Virus record (IMG/VR): IMGVR_UViG_3300027763_000257
Coordinates: 1-22,155 of that record
Origin: a virus
Reading direction: 5' to 3' (one strand)
Length of the DNA: 22,155 bases
A program made the position numbers and the translations under genes. Positions 4,907 to 14,097 of this stretch are shown piece after piece; the first letter of the stretch is position 1; every line of letters begins with the position of its first letter. The notes below the pieces were generated by a model. The model did no database searches. It was not told where the DNA came from and saw only the letters and a program-made list of their open reading frames with translations.

Positions 4907-7750
4907 ATGACAACACGGAACTCCTTTCTTACGTCTGTGCTTGCTCCCGAAGGCTTGTGCTGCGTGGTTGGTTTGAAGAAGGGTGCGCCGAGGCAGACTT
5001 TTGTAGAAACGATTGCTGAGATTGATGGAGTCGTAGAGGGGCTTATCTCGCAGGGGTATGACGCATACTTTGGATGCGCCAAATATCTTCTGGAGACTGA
5101 AGGCCGCACAGCAAAGAACGCAAAATGGTTCAGGTCTTTTTGGCTTGATCTAGATTGCGGGGAAAACAAACCATACGACACACAAGCATCTGCACTAGAT
5201 GCGCTCAGACTATTTGTTAAAGCAACAGGGTTACCTCGACCCACTATCGTTAACTCAGGACGTGGCATACACGTTTACTGGACGCTGAAGGAGACCATCG
5301 GTTACAACGATTGGAAGCCAACAGCCGAGACACTGAAGAAATTCTGTGCCTCATACAATCTGCTTGCTGACCCTTCCGTCACAGCAGATGCCGCTCGGAT
5401 ACTACGTGTACCCGAGACGCTGAACTTCAAGGACAACCCACCCAAGCAAGTCTCCATACTTATTGAGTCGCAGCCCGTAGAGTTCATACGCTTCAAGACG
5501 TTGATAGGTGCGGAAGAGGAAGACGACGAACCGCAAGGTGTGTTTGGTTCTGACTCCCCACCACGCCGCCCAATAGATGCAACGACCCGCGCTTTGATGG
5601 GTAACAGCATCTCGCGGTTTTCAACGGTCATGCGCAAGAGTGTTGAAGGGGAAGGGTGTGCACAGCTACTGCGTATATACAAAGAGCAAGAGACTGTTGA
5701 GGAGCCGCTATGGAGAGCGGGGCTATCAATCGCAATCAACTGCGAAGACGGCGAGAAAGCAATTCACAAGATTAGCAATCAGCATTCAGAATACGATCCA
5801 CGAGAGACGTTCAACAAAGCCCATGCCCTGCTGGGGAAGCCATACAAGTGCACTACGTTTGCAAGTATCAATTCAGCGCCGTGCCAAGACTGCGCACACA
5901 AGAACAAGATTACTTCCCCGATTCAGATTGGCTCACGCATTGCTGAAGCCAAGGCAGAAGACAACATCGTTGTCATGCATAACGCTGTGTTGGAAGAAGA
6001 AGTCACAGTCGAAATTCCTGACTATCCGTTCCCCTATTTCCGTGGCAAGAACGGCGGTGTGTACAAGCGGGGTTGGGGCAAAGACGAGAAGGGTGAGGAC
6101 AAGAAGGATGAGTTGATCTACGAGTACGACTTCTATGTCGTCAAGAGGCTGAATGATCCTGACACGGGAGAATCTTTGTGGATGCGTCTGCACATGCCCA
6201 AGGACGGGATCCGTGAATTCTCTGCGCCACTATCGAGCATTTTATCTAAGGACAAACTGCGGGAAATTCTTGCCTACCAAGGCGTTACCGCATACAACAA
6301 AAGATTGGATTTACTTATGGGATACATCACCAAGTGGGTGCAAGAACTTCAGCACCTGTCAGAGGCAGAAAAGGCACGGCAACAATTTGGTTGGCATGAA
6401 AACGATACCAAGTTCATCTTGGGTAACCGCGAGATCACGGCAGAGGGGGTGAACTACAGCCCGTCATCAAACGCCACTGCGGAGATTGCAAACTACTACA
6501 CCAAGAAGGGCACGATTGCTGAGTGGAAGAAAGTTGCCAACATCTATGGAGCACCGGGGAATGAGGTACGTGCGTTCACTTTGTTTGCGGGGTTTGGTTC
6601 AGCGTTGTTCAAGTTCACAAAACTCAACGGCGCAATCATTCACCTGACAAACAACGGCTCCGGTGTAGGCAAGACAACCATCCAGTACATGGTCAATAGC
6701 ATCTGGGGTAGGCCCGTTGAACCATTGATGAATCAAGATGACAAGTACTTGGCACGTATACACCGTATATCCGTGCTCGGCAATCTGCCGGGGACTATTG
6801 ATGAACTGACTAACATGGTTGACGAGGAAGTCAGTGCAGTGGCTTACGCCATCACGCATGGCCGGGGCCGCAACCGCATGCAGTCGCAGACCAATGCTGA
6901 ACGTAGCAACATGTTGCGCTGGTATCTAATCGCAATCACGTCAGGCAACAAGAGCCTGTACGATCAGTTGTACAACCTCAAAGACTTTCCAGAGGGCGAA
7001 CTGATGCGGATACTGGAGTTCTCGGTATCCAAGAACGACAGCTTCAGCAAGGCTGAGTCAGATGCGATGTTCAACCCCATGTACGAGAACTACGGCATAG
7101 CCGGGGAAATCTTCATACGGTATGTGATTGCCAATCTGCCTGAAGTTCAGCGGCTACTAGAGAAGGTTCAGCGCAAGTTCGATAAGGCCGCAGGGTTCAC
7201 ACAACGTGAGCGTTTCTGGTCAGCAACAGCAGCATGCGCCCTGACATCGGGCATCATTGCCAAGCAATTGGGCTTGCACGACATCGACGTTTCCGCAATC
7301 TACAAGTGGGCAGTGGAGACCTTGAGCAGTATGCGCCTTGAAGTGCGCTCTGACGGCATGACACCTTTGAGCCGCATTGGCCAGTTCTTGAATGAAAAGA
7401 ACAACAACATGTTGATCGTAAAAAGCACGTCTGATAAACGGTCAGGGCTGCTTGAAGTTCCGGTCAGAGAACCCCGTGGGGAGTTGATGACCCGCTACGA
7501 ACCCGACACAAAGATGTTGTACATCTCTGCAAAGGCGCTGCGTGAGTGGTGTAGTAACAACCAGATCTCTTATAAGATGTTGTGTGCTGATTTACAGAAG
7601 AATAACATCACCAAAGGTGTTGTTAAAAAGAGCATGTCCAAGGGGTCTGACATGAATACGCCATCTGTGTTTGCGCTAATGATCGACTGCGCTGTTGCTA
7701 CTGACCTTGACCCGGAAGTAGAAACTACTAAACATGACGATAACAACTGA
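4907..7750 (+). CDS. Bifunctional primase-helicase (AEP primase plus DUF927-like ATPase)
   Basis: This 947-aa protein starts at an ATG preceded by AAGAGAGA. The N-terminus is an archaeo-eukaryotic primase (AEP/PrimPol) domain. It has the metal-binding pair in FWLDLDCGE (Asp81, Asp83), the SGRGIHVYW motif with His122, and DAARILRVPETLNFKD with Arg164, Arg167 and Lys175 for nucleotide contact. A Cys/His cluster follows (Cys315, Cys326, Cys329, His331), probably zinc-binding. The C-terminal part is a DUF927-like ATPase/helicase: Walker A GSGVGKTT at 584-591, Walker B-like TIDE with Asp632 and Glu633, and a SGNKS sensor near 680. The protein would prime and unwind DNA at the phage origin. No separate DNA polymerase is visible in the window. 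G+C and codon choice drift toward A/T over the last 60 or so codons. Confidence 0.92.
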   Translation: MTTRNSFLTSVLAPEGLCCVVGLKKGAPRQTFVETIAEIDGVVEGLISQGYDAYFGCAKYLLETEGRTAKNAKWFRSFWLDLDCGENKPYDTQASALDALRLFVKATGLPRPTIVNSGRGIHVYWTLKETIGYNDWKPTAETLKKFCASYNLLADPSVTADAARILRVPETLNFKDNPPKQVSILIESQPVEFIRFKTLIGAEEEDDEPQGVFGSDSPPRRPIDATTRALMGNSISRFSTVMRKSVEGEGCAQLLRIYKEQETVEEPLWRAGLSIAINCEDGEKAIHKISNQHSEYDPRETFNKAHALLGKPYKCTTFASINSAPCQDCAHKNKITSPIQIGSRIAEAKAEDNIVVMHNAVLEEEVTVEIPDYPFPYFRGKNGGVYKRGWGKDEKGEDKKDELIYEYDFYVVKRLNDPDTGESLWMRLHMPKDGIREFSAPLSSILSKDKLREILAYQGVTAYNKRLDLLMGYITKWVQELQHLSEAEKARQQFGWHENDTKFILGNREITAEGVNYSPSSNATAEIANYYTKKGTIAEWKKVANIYGAPGNEVRAFTLFAGFGSALFKFTKLNGAIIHLTNNGSGVGKTTIQYMVNSIWGRPVEPLMNQDDKYLARIHRISVLGNLPGTIDELTNMVDEEVSAVAYAITHGRGRNRMQSQTNAERSNMLRWYLIAITSGNKSLYDQLYNLKDFPEGELMRILEFSVSKNDSFSKAESDAMFNPMYENYGIAGEIFIRYVIANLPEVQRLLEKVQRKFDKAAGFTQRERFWSATAACALTSGIIAKQLGLHDIDVSAIYKWAVETLSSMRLEVRSDGMTPLSRIGQFLNEKNNNMLIVKSTSDKRSGLLEVPVREPRGELMTRYEPDTKMLYISAKALREWCSNNQISYKMLCADLQKNNITKGVVKKSMSKGSDMNTPSVFALMIDCAVATDLDPEVETTKHDDNN

Positions 7751-7937
7751 TACTGTACAGGTTGCTGTAGAATGGCATAAGTTTGTAGTGGGTAGTTCCT
7801 TCTACATACCGTGCTTAGATCGTCAAGGTATTGCGGATCAAATTACCGCCTCTGCTGACGAGCGCGGTATGAAAGTTAAGTCCCGATTTGTTTTGGAAAG
7901 AGGCACACAGGGAGTGAGGTTTTGGCGAATCACATGA
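7734..7937 (+). CDS. Small uncharacterised protein
   Basis: This 67-aa protein overlaps the primase-helicase end by 17 nt. It has no clear Shine-Dalgarno (the nearest purine stretch, GGAAGTAG, is rather far), so coupled translation is likely. It shows two beta-strand-like stretches and a short helix (QGIADQITASADERGMKVK), and ends GVRFWRIT. I do not recognise a family. It is the last gene of the left arm, just before the terminator. It is short and could be spurious, but position and same-strand packing favour a real gene. Confidence 0.6.
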   Translation: MTITTDTVQVAVEWHKFVVGSSFYIPCLDRQGIADQITASADERGMKVKSRFVLERGTQGVRFWRIT

Positions 7938-7999
7938 CACTGTGCTAGAGTTCACCCTAGCAACGGTGTTATTCTCTCCTTGAGTTGCTATCTCCTTGA

Positions 8000-8027
8000 A
8001 CCCCGACTTCGGTCGGGGTCTTTTTTT
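8000..8027 (+). terminator. Intrinsic terminator with UUCG tetraloop
   Basis: ACCCCGAC (8000-8007) pairs with GTCGGGGT (8012-8019) around TTCG, followed by C and seven T residues (8021-8027). This is a textbook rho-independent terminator for the left-arm transcript. The T-run overlaps the stop codon of the converging giant gene (8026-8028). On the minus strand the hairpin is not followed by a U-run, so it should stop mainly rightward transcription. A second, weaker 6-bp dyad (TGCTAG at 7943-7948 with CTAGCA at 7957-7962) lies upstream. Confidence 0.9.
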
Positions 8028-11000
8028 AATCGCCGTATGCTTCTGCGGCGGCTTGCTTCAAGTAGGGAGCCAGCTTACGGTCAAGCTGTACACCGTGGTG
8101 CATCTCATTTGTAATACGATCCCGCGCTTTTACTGACTGTGTGATTGTCTTTTCACTGATACCCAGTTCAGGGTACTTAGCACCAAGCTCAAACAACTTC
8201 TCACGTGCCTCCATCATGCCGTCGGCGTCCCCTTCACGCATCGCCCCATAGTACTTCTTCAGCGCGTTCTTCTCTATAGCCTTGATGGCCTTACCCTTCT
8301 CGGTCATGTACGCATTCTCTTCGTACTGCTTCATCAAGTCAGCAGGAGCAAAGCCAAGCACTTGCATAGCAGCGTTGTATCCGTTCACATCCCCAACCGC
8401 ATCACCGCGCAACGTGTTAGCCCCTTCGATTGCGTAGCGACCACCTTTAAAGACGTTGCGCAGACCCACAGGGAGCATAGCCTCAATACCACGCTCATAC
8501 TGACCTTCAGCAATCAAGTCTTTTGCACGGAACAAACTGTCAGCAATTGAGTAGGGTGCACCCAATGCGGTTTCAAGGATTTGGGACAACGCACTAGCAT
8601 CTGCCTTGCTACCCTTTTGCTCACGCCACAACAAGTCAGTCCAGCCCACACGGTCGGCAACGCTCAGGTTAGTGAAGTAATTGACTGGGCCTTTGAACGC
8701 AAAGTCACCAAGGAACTCACGCATGACGGTATCAAAATCATCGTCGTCATCGCCTTGGAACATGTTGTAAGCGGCCTCCGCAATCCAATACAAGGGTATA
8801 CCCTTAACACCCGCAAAGAGCGCGGACATGCCGTAGATGCCAAGAAGTTGCCTACGAGCCGCCTTGATTGCTTCAAGCTGTTCACCTGTCGCACCCTTGG
8901 TAGGGAGCGAACGGATCATGGTGTCGAACAACATGTAGTACATGCTGAACGCAAACCGCTTGAACACCATCAAAACTTTTCCTATGTCACTCTGACCGAG
9001 GCTGGGGCCGGATAACGTGCTACCTGCGCCATGCGCGTATTCCACAAGTGAGAGGGCTTTATCAATTGCCTTGGTTTGCTTCTCAGCATTGCTCAACTTG
9101 GAGTTCTTGAGTTTTCCCATCTCCAAGTCATAGGCGGCAACGGCTGTGATCTCACGGTTCATGCGCTCGGCATGGTGGAACATGAAAGAACTTACCAACG
9201 CAGTTTGGCGCATAAGTTTGTTTGCGCTGCCGTAGCCCGATGAGTTGTTGTTCTCTGAACTTAGTGCACTCCGTGCGGTAGACGTGGCCAGTAGACCACG
9301 GGCTTTCATGGCTTCAATGAGGTCTTTGTATTGGGGAGCCTTCCCGTTGTTAACTAAGTTCTCAATGGAAGTCATGGCTTTTTGATCACTGACTTCGCCC
9401 GTCAACTCAGTAACCTTTCGTGACAACCCACTGCTTGTGTAGAGTTTCAGGGCATTTTTCAAGGCCACATAGGACTCTTTGAACCCATACTCACCACCCA
9501 GTTGCGGGAAGACAACCAACGGAGTTTGCAAAGTGTTAACAGCCGCAGAGGATACGTTACCAGCGAGGTTGTAGTAGAACGCACCGGAACTTGCGAACTG
9601 CGACCAACCGGACAGGGTGGGTTTCATAGCGAACGCACGGCGACCTTCAAACTCTTTAATGAGTTCTGTCCCATAGGTATTGACATCACCCCGTGCGGTA
9701 TTAGCCGTTGCAACCATTTCTGTCACAAGACGCTGTAGTTCAGGGCCGTACTGCATACGCCCTAACTGACGTGCAGTATTACTGCTCACACGGTCAAACA
9801 CATAGGCGGCATTGTCAATGTAGCCACCGATACCAGTACGTTTTTGGCGGCCCTTTAAGATGCTGGCTTCAGGCATGGCCTTAACAACAAGTTGTATCAA
9901 GTCGTCAATAGCATCTGTACCGGCACCGTTGTCTTTCATGATCTTCATGATTTCAGCCAACATAGTGCCAGACGGTACGGTCTTGGTTGTCAGTTGATCT
10001 GCACGGGAGTAAGCGTCAAAGTTTGTAGCACCACTGGCTTCTAGTTTCTTACGCGCAAAGTCACGTTCAGCCTCGGACTCAAAGGCTTCTTTCTTAGTGT
10101 CAGTACCCACGTCATACTGCAACCAGAACGGCCCTTCGCGGAACAGCGGCGCATAGTGGTCAACACGTACAGTACTTAACTCAAACAGAATCTTCTGGTA
10201 AGCAGACGCAGCCTGTGCTTTGTCACCCACCGTAGCCCCGATGTTGCGCTCAAGCGAGATTAAAAACTCTGCATCAAGTTTTTTGTAGGTGGCAAACAGA
10301 TCGCGGTATAACTTCTGGCCCGTTGGTGTAAGTTTGTTAAATCTTGCACTGAGTTGCTTCCACTCGGCTACTTTTGTGGGGCTGCCTATGTACTTGCTCA
10401 CGTCTGCGTATGGGTTTACGTCCACACGAGTAGCGTCATGTACCAAGGTAGACCACGCCTGATACTCAGGAGCCTGTCGAAATGCAGCTAAACGGTCATG
10501 CAACGGGTGCATGGCTTCAAGCATCTTCTCTTGATAACCCGCCATCTCTTCAAGGGTCTTGGCAAATCGAGGCGCAGAATCACCTAAATATTTGCTACCA
10601 GCTTCACCCAAGGCAGACAAGTTCAATGACCTGTACATCATGTACCGGCCTGTACGCCCAACCTTTTCTGCGGCCTTCCAAAACCCAACAGCCTTCTCAC
10701 TGTTCATGACGGGTTGCTTGCGTATGGCCTCCCCCGCCTTTGCAAATATTTCTTGCACAACGTTGGGGTTGTGCAGGGACTGCGCGTACAAAGTTTCACC
10801 CGTGCGTGTCTCAGGTGGTGGGCTGATGATGTCGTTGAGCATGCGGTCAACCGCATCCAACGCAGTCTTATATTTAGGGGGCAAGCGTAACAACTGACGC
10901 ACGGCGTTAACCAAACGCTCCCAACCAGTAAGTTTCTCACCAGTAGGCTTGAACTCTTTCAGGCGGTTGCGGAACGCATCATTGCTCCACGCCTCGCCTG

Positions 11001-14000
11001 CAAACTCTTGTATATCTTGCGCACCATAAGTTCCTTCAGTGCCTTTCTTCATTTGATTGAAGAGGGTCATGACCTGACGGGTTACTGGATGCGATGGGTT
11101 GTCCAGCGTGTGGGACATGGTTGCATGTGAAGACTCATGCAAGATCTCATACTCAGTAGCGCCATCACGCAGGTAGACGGTGTTGGTCTTTGGATCGAAC
11201 ATGGACTTCTCAGCGCCATATACGAGGTTCACATTGCCAACAAGTTTGGATAAGTTCTGCGCAAAGAGTTCTGCTGTCTTAGACGACCCACTGTCCGCCA
11301 GCCCTTGCAACGCACCCGCCAAGTTGTTGTTGGCAAGCTGTTGGAGCACCGCCGGGTGAGCCTGTGTATGTAATGCGGCTAGGTCTGCATCAGCTTCATA
11401 GCCTGTGGTGTCAGTGTCAGCGTTATTGTATAAATCGCCGTAGGGATCTTCCGCTGCCAACTCCCGTGCAAGACGTTGCATTTGGGCTTTACGTTTGCCC
11501 GCTTCAGTTTTTGTACCTTTAGCGTCTGCAATTTCTTCTTCTGTGGGGGCGTACTCGCCCTCTGCTTTGGCAGCAGCGGATTCTTCTTCCACTTGCGTCT
11601 TTGTACCCTTGCGGATGTCCTGCTGCTTCTGCTGCTTTGCCCGTGCTGTGCTAGAACGTCTGGCTTCTTTTGTGTACAGAGCAATCTTCTGGTCTAAGAA
11701 TGCAACAGATTCAGGGGACAAGTTAGCACGTGACCATGCCTCGGCATTCTTGGCGTGGATACCACCCTGACCTTGGAAGAACGCAGCTTCGGCTTGATTG
11801 CCAAACAATGGCTCCGGGCCTTGCGGATTGTCCGCAAAGGATTTCATCTTTGAGTTGCGGTAGGGCTGTGGTTGGTACACCAAGTCGTTTGCAATTGCGT
11901 CAAGTGCAAATTCAGGGGCTACCTTGCCAAAGTAGGCTTTGGCATCTGTTGCTTGTGTGTCGAGCTTGACTCCGCGCCGACCAAGTTTCTCGTTGATTAC
12001 GGGCAGTTCTGCGGACAGATCAGGGCGGTCTAAGACACCCCGTGGGGCGGCGGGGGCTTCTTGTCTTTGCGTTTCTGCTTGCTGGGTTTGAGGGGGCGCA
12101 GTGCCAAGGTCTACTCCTGTTGGTTCAGTTAGTGCAGGGGGCTGTTGTTCTTCTCGTGCAGCAGCACCTCCAACATCCTGCTGAGTAGGAACATCTCCAC
12201 CTCGTTCAGGTGCCGCAGGGGTTGGGGTAACTCCAGCGGCAACGGGTTCGCTAACCACGCTAGGGCTTCCTCCACTTGGGGCGGCGTCAGGTCTTGTAAC
12301 ATCAGGTGCTCCAAATGCAAAAGTTCGGGTTTGCTCTTGCTGTTTTTGCTTGGTAGGGGAAAGCGTCTCAGCCTTCATCTCGGCACGATGTGCTTTGACT
12401 TCTTGGGGATCAAAGGTGCTGATCAGATCATCGTATGCGCCTTCATCAATCTTCCCCGCAAAACTTGGGTTCTCTAATGTCTGAATGAGATTGCGGCGAC
12501 CATCAACGGTCTCAAGGTCTGTGCCCAACAACCCCATGCCAACTTTAGACCGATCAGATATCTTGAGATTTTTCAGTGTGTCCACAGTGACAGGATCACC
12601 GGGCGTGTTCGTAGCTACAGGGCCAAACGCAAAGTCACGTGTAGCTTGCTGCTGCTCGGCACGGCGCTGTTCCAGTGCGGGTTTGAACATACCCCCAGTG
12701 TTGGGGGTAGGTGGCACTTTGGCAAATGCACTACCTTTAGCTTTCTTAGCATCTTCTACCGCTTGCTCTTCTAGCAACTTAGCGCGTTGCGCTTCCATCT
12801 TAGCAATCTCGGCTTGAACGCCAGCTTCCGGGGTGTACCCTTCCTTGGGCCGCATTTCTTCCATACGAGCTTGCAATGCTTGCAACTCAACTTGGCGCTG
12901 ATTGAAGTCGGGCAGTCCTTCAAAAGTAGCCGCTAAACCAGCTTCGCGTTGAGCGCGGTCATTTGCAATTTGAGCATCGTACTCAGCAGACTTTTCTGGA
13001 GTAAGCGTACCCGCAGCGGCTTCTTGAGCGCGTAGTTGATTGACGTATGCTTCGGCTTCCTTGGTATCTCGGAATTCTTTACGGGCAGTCAGACCTTGGC
13101 TTGTGCCCGTTGCAGTACCAAACACACCGCCACCGATTGCACCCTTAACGAACGACTCTTTGTAACGCTGGATGTTCTCGGGGTCAAGCATGCCCTTGGT
13201 GCTACCGGCAACTTGTTCTGCTGCGGCATTGATAGACTCCTGCGCAGCCTCAGTGAGACCTTCAGTCCCTGCGGTTTTGGCGGCTTCCTTGGCAATGTAC
13301 TTCCACACCTTTGGCGCAGCACCGGACTCTTTGGCCAACTGCTCAACGACCTTCAGCCTGCCGTAGCCACCAAGCTCACCCAGCAATTTGCCGGGGACGA
13401 TGGTGTCCAAGACGGAAGAGATGCCCCCCGCAAGCGCGGCGATCCCCGGCTCCATCTCGCCAGTTTCTCGGTAGATGTTCTCAAACACTTCGGGTGCGTT
13501 TTGTGCCAACGAGCCAAGGTACACGCCACCATACATTGCGCGTTTACCAGCAACCTGACCAGCTTGTTTAGCAGCGGTCTCTGCCACTGCCATACCAGCG
13601 CGAGACAAAGGGCCAACCGCTTGCGCAGCCCTCATAGCACCAGCACTAGCCATCCGTGCGGCTACAGCTTCAGCACCCACACCGGGGATCAGCGCAGTCA
13701 AGGCTGTTGGGCCAAGTTCACCAATAGTTTCAGCACCGTATTGCAGGGCTTCGTATGGGTTATCAATCTCAGTGTAAGACTTGAACTGTGTGGGGTACTT
13801 GGCTTCTAACGCTTGGCGTGAGACATCAGCTTCCTCCATCTGACGTTTGGCGTAGTCATCAAAGCCAAGTTTAGACGCGCCCATGGCGGGGAGGATATCT
13901 CCCAGAGCGATACCTGTTTCCCCCATACCACGCATGAAACCCTCTTTCAAGAGGGTGCCGATTCCTACATCTCGCTTGGGGATTTTAAAATCATACTTTT

Positions 14001-14091
14001 GCGCAAGAAGCCCCACCTGTTTGTTTAATTCCTCGGCAGAGATATTGTCGGCAAAACGAACCGAGCCAATCTTAGGTAGGGTAAGGATCAT
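8026..14091 (-). CDS. Giant polyvalent-type internal virion protein with zincin-like domain
   Basis: This 2021-aa protein starts with ATG, with GAGGAG inside the end of the upstream gene. Residues 5-27 (LPKIGSVRFADNISAEEL) match a short N-terminal motif of phage ejection proteins. Residues 120-335 are Gly/Ala-rich amphipathic segments including GTEGLTEAAQESINAAAEQ. Residues about 340-900 are coiled-coil and Pro/Gln-rich linker. HESSH at 985-989 is a zinc HExxH motif, and EFAGEAWSN (Glu1029 or Glu1033) supplies a likely third ligand. The rest is mostly helical, with hydrophobic stretches near 1750-1777 and LPVGLRNVFKGGRYAIEG near 1871-1890, resembling the LPD38-type domain of large polyvalent proteins. 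Such proteins are packaged and delivered with the DNA. Protease activity is inferred. It is the last gene of the right arm. Confidence 0.85.
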   Translation of the reverse strand: MILTLPKIGSVRFADNISAEELNKQVGLLAQKYDFKIPKRDVGIGTLLKEGFMRGMGETGIALGDILPAMGASKLGFDDYAKRQMEEADVSRQALEAKYPTQFKSYTEIDNPYEALQYGAETIGELGPTALTALIPGVGAEAVAARMASAGAMRAAQAVGPLSRAGMAVAETAAKQAGQVAGKRAMYGGVYLGSLAQNAPEVFENIYRETGEMEPGIAALAGGISSVLDTIVPGKLLGELGGYGRLKVVEQLAKESGAAPKVWKYIAKEAAKTAGTEGLTEAAQESINAAAEQVAGSTKGMLDPENIQRYKESFVKGAIGGGVFGTATGTSQGLTARKEFRDTKEAEAYVNQLRAQEAAAGTLTPEKSAEYDAQIANDRAQREAGLAATFEGLPDFNQRQVELQALQARMEEMRPKEGYTPEAGVQAEIAKMEAQRAKLLEEQAVEDAKKAKGSAFAKVPPTPNTGGMFKPALEQRRAEQQQATRDFAFGPVATNTPGDPVTVDTLKNLKISDRSKVGMGLLGTDLETVDGRRNLIQTLENPSFAGKIDEGAYDDLISTFDPQEVKAHRAEMKAETLSPTKQKQQEQTRTFAFGAPDVTRPDAAPSGGSPSVVSEPVAAGVTPTPAAPERGGDVPTQQDVGGAAAREEQQPPALTEPTGVDLGTAPPQTQQAETQRQEAPAAPRGVLDRPDLSAELPVINEKLGRRGVKLDTQATDAKAYFGKVAPEFALDAIANDLVYQPQPYRNSKMKSFADNPQGPEPLFGNQAEAAFFQGQGGIHAKNAEAWSRANLSPESVAFLDQKIALYTKEARRSSTARAKQQKQQDIRKGTKTQVEEESAAAKAEGEYAPTEEEIADAKGTKTEAGKRKAQMQRLARELAAEDPYGDLYNNADTDTTGYEADADLAALHTQAHPAVLQQLANNNLAGALQGLADSGSSKTAELFAQNLSKLVGNVNLVYGAEKSMFDPKTNTVYLRDGATEYEILHESSHATMSHTLDNPSHPVTRQVMTLFNQMKKGTEGTYGAQDIQEFAGEAWSNDAFRNRLKEFKPTGEKLTGWERLVNAVRQLLRLPPKYKTALDAVDRMLNDIISPPPETRTGETLYAQSLHNPNVVQEIFAKAGEAIRKQPVMNSEKAVGFWKAAEKVGRTGRYMMYRSLNLSALGEAGSKYLGDSAPRFAKTLEEMAGYQEKMLEAMHPLHDRLAAFRQAPEYQAWSTLVHDATRVDVNPYADVSKYIGSPTKVAEWKQLSARFNKLTPTGQKLYRDLFATYKKLDAEFLISLERNIGATVGDKAQAASAYQKILFELSTVRVDHYAPLFREGPFWLQYDVGTDTKKEAFESEAERDFARKKLEASGATNFDAYSRADQLTTKTVPSGTMLAEIMKIMKDNGAGTDAIDDLIQLVVKAMPEASILKGRQKRTGIGGYIDNAAYVFDRVSSNTARQLGRMQYGPELQRLVTEMVATANTARGDVNTYGTELIKEFEGRRAFAMKPTLSGWSQFASSGAFYYNLAGNVSSAAVNTLQTPLVVFPQLGGEYGFKESYVALKNALKLYTSSGLSRKVTELTGEVSDQKAMTSIENLVNNGKAPQYKDLIEAMKARGLLATSTARSALSSENNNSSGYGSANKLMRQTALVSSFMFHHAERMNREITAVAAYDLEMGKLKNSKLSNAEKQTKAIDKALSLVEYAHGAGSTLSGPSLGQSDIGKVLMVFKRFAFSMYYMLFDTMIRSLPTKGATGEQLEAIKAARRQLLGIYGMSALFAGVKGIPLYWIAEAAYNMFQGDDDDDFDTVMREFLGDFAFKGPVNYFTNLSVADRVGWTDLLWREQKGSKADASALSQILETALGAPYSIADSLFRAKDLIAEGQYERGIEAMLPVGLRNVFKGGRYAIEGANTLRGDAVGDVNGYNAAMQVLGFAPADLMKQYEENAYMTEKGKAIKAIEKNALKKYYGAMREGDADGMMEAREKLFELGAKYPELGISEKTITQSVKARDRITNEMHHGVQLDRKLAPYLKQAAAEAYGD

Positions 14092-14097
14092 TACGGA

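Noticed and set aside
7935-7962. TGACACTGT shared with the promoter at 2673 as a second promoter
   Set aside because: No -10-like sequence follows at the right distance, and it would only transcribe into the terminator.
13036-13809. Long open frame of 257 codons on the + strand
   Set aside because: It lies wholly antisense to the giant virion gene, has no ribosome binding site and a composition typical of a shadow frame.
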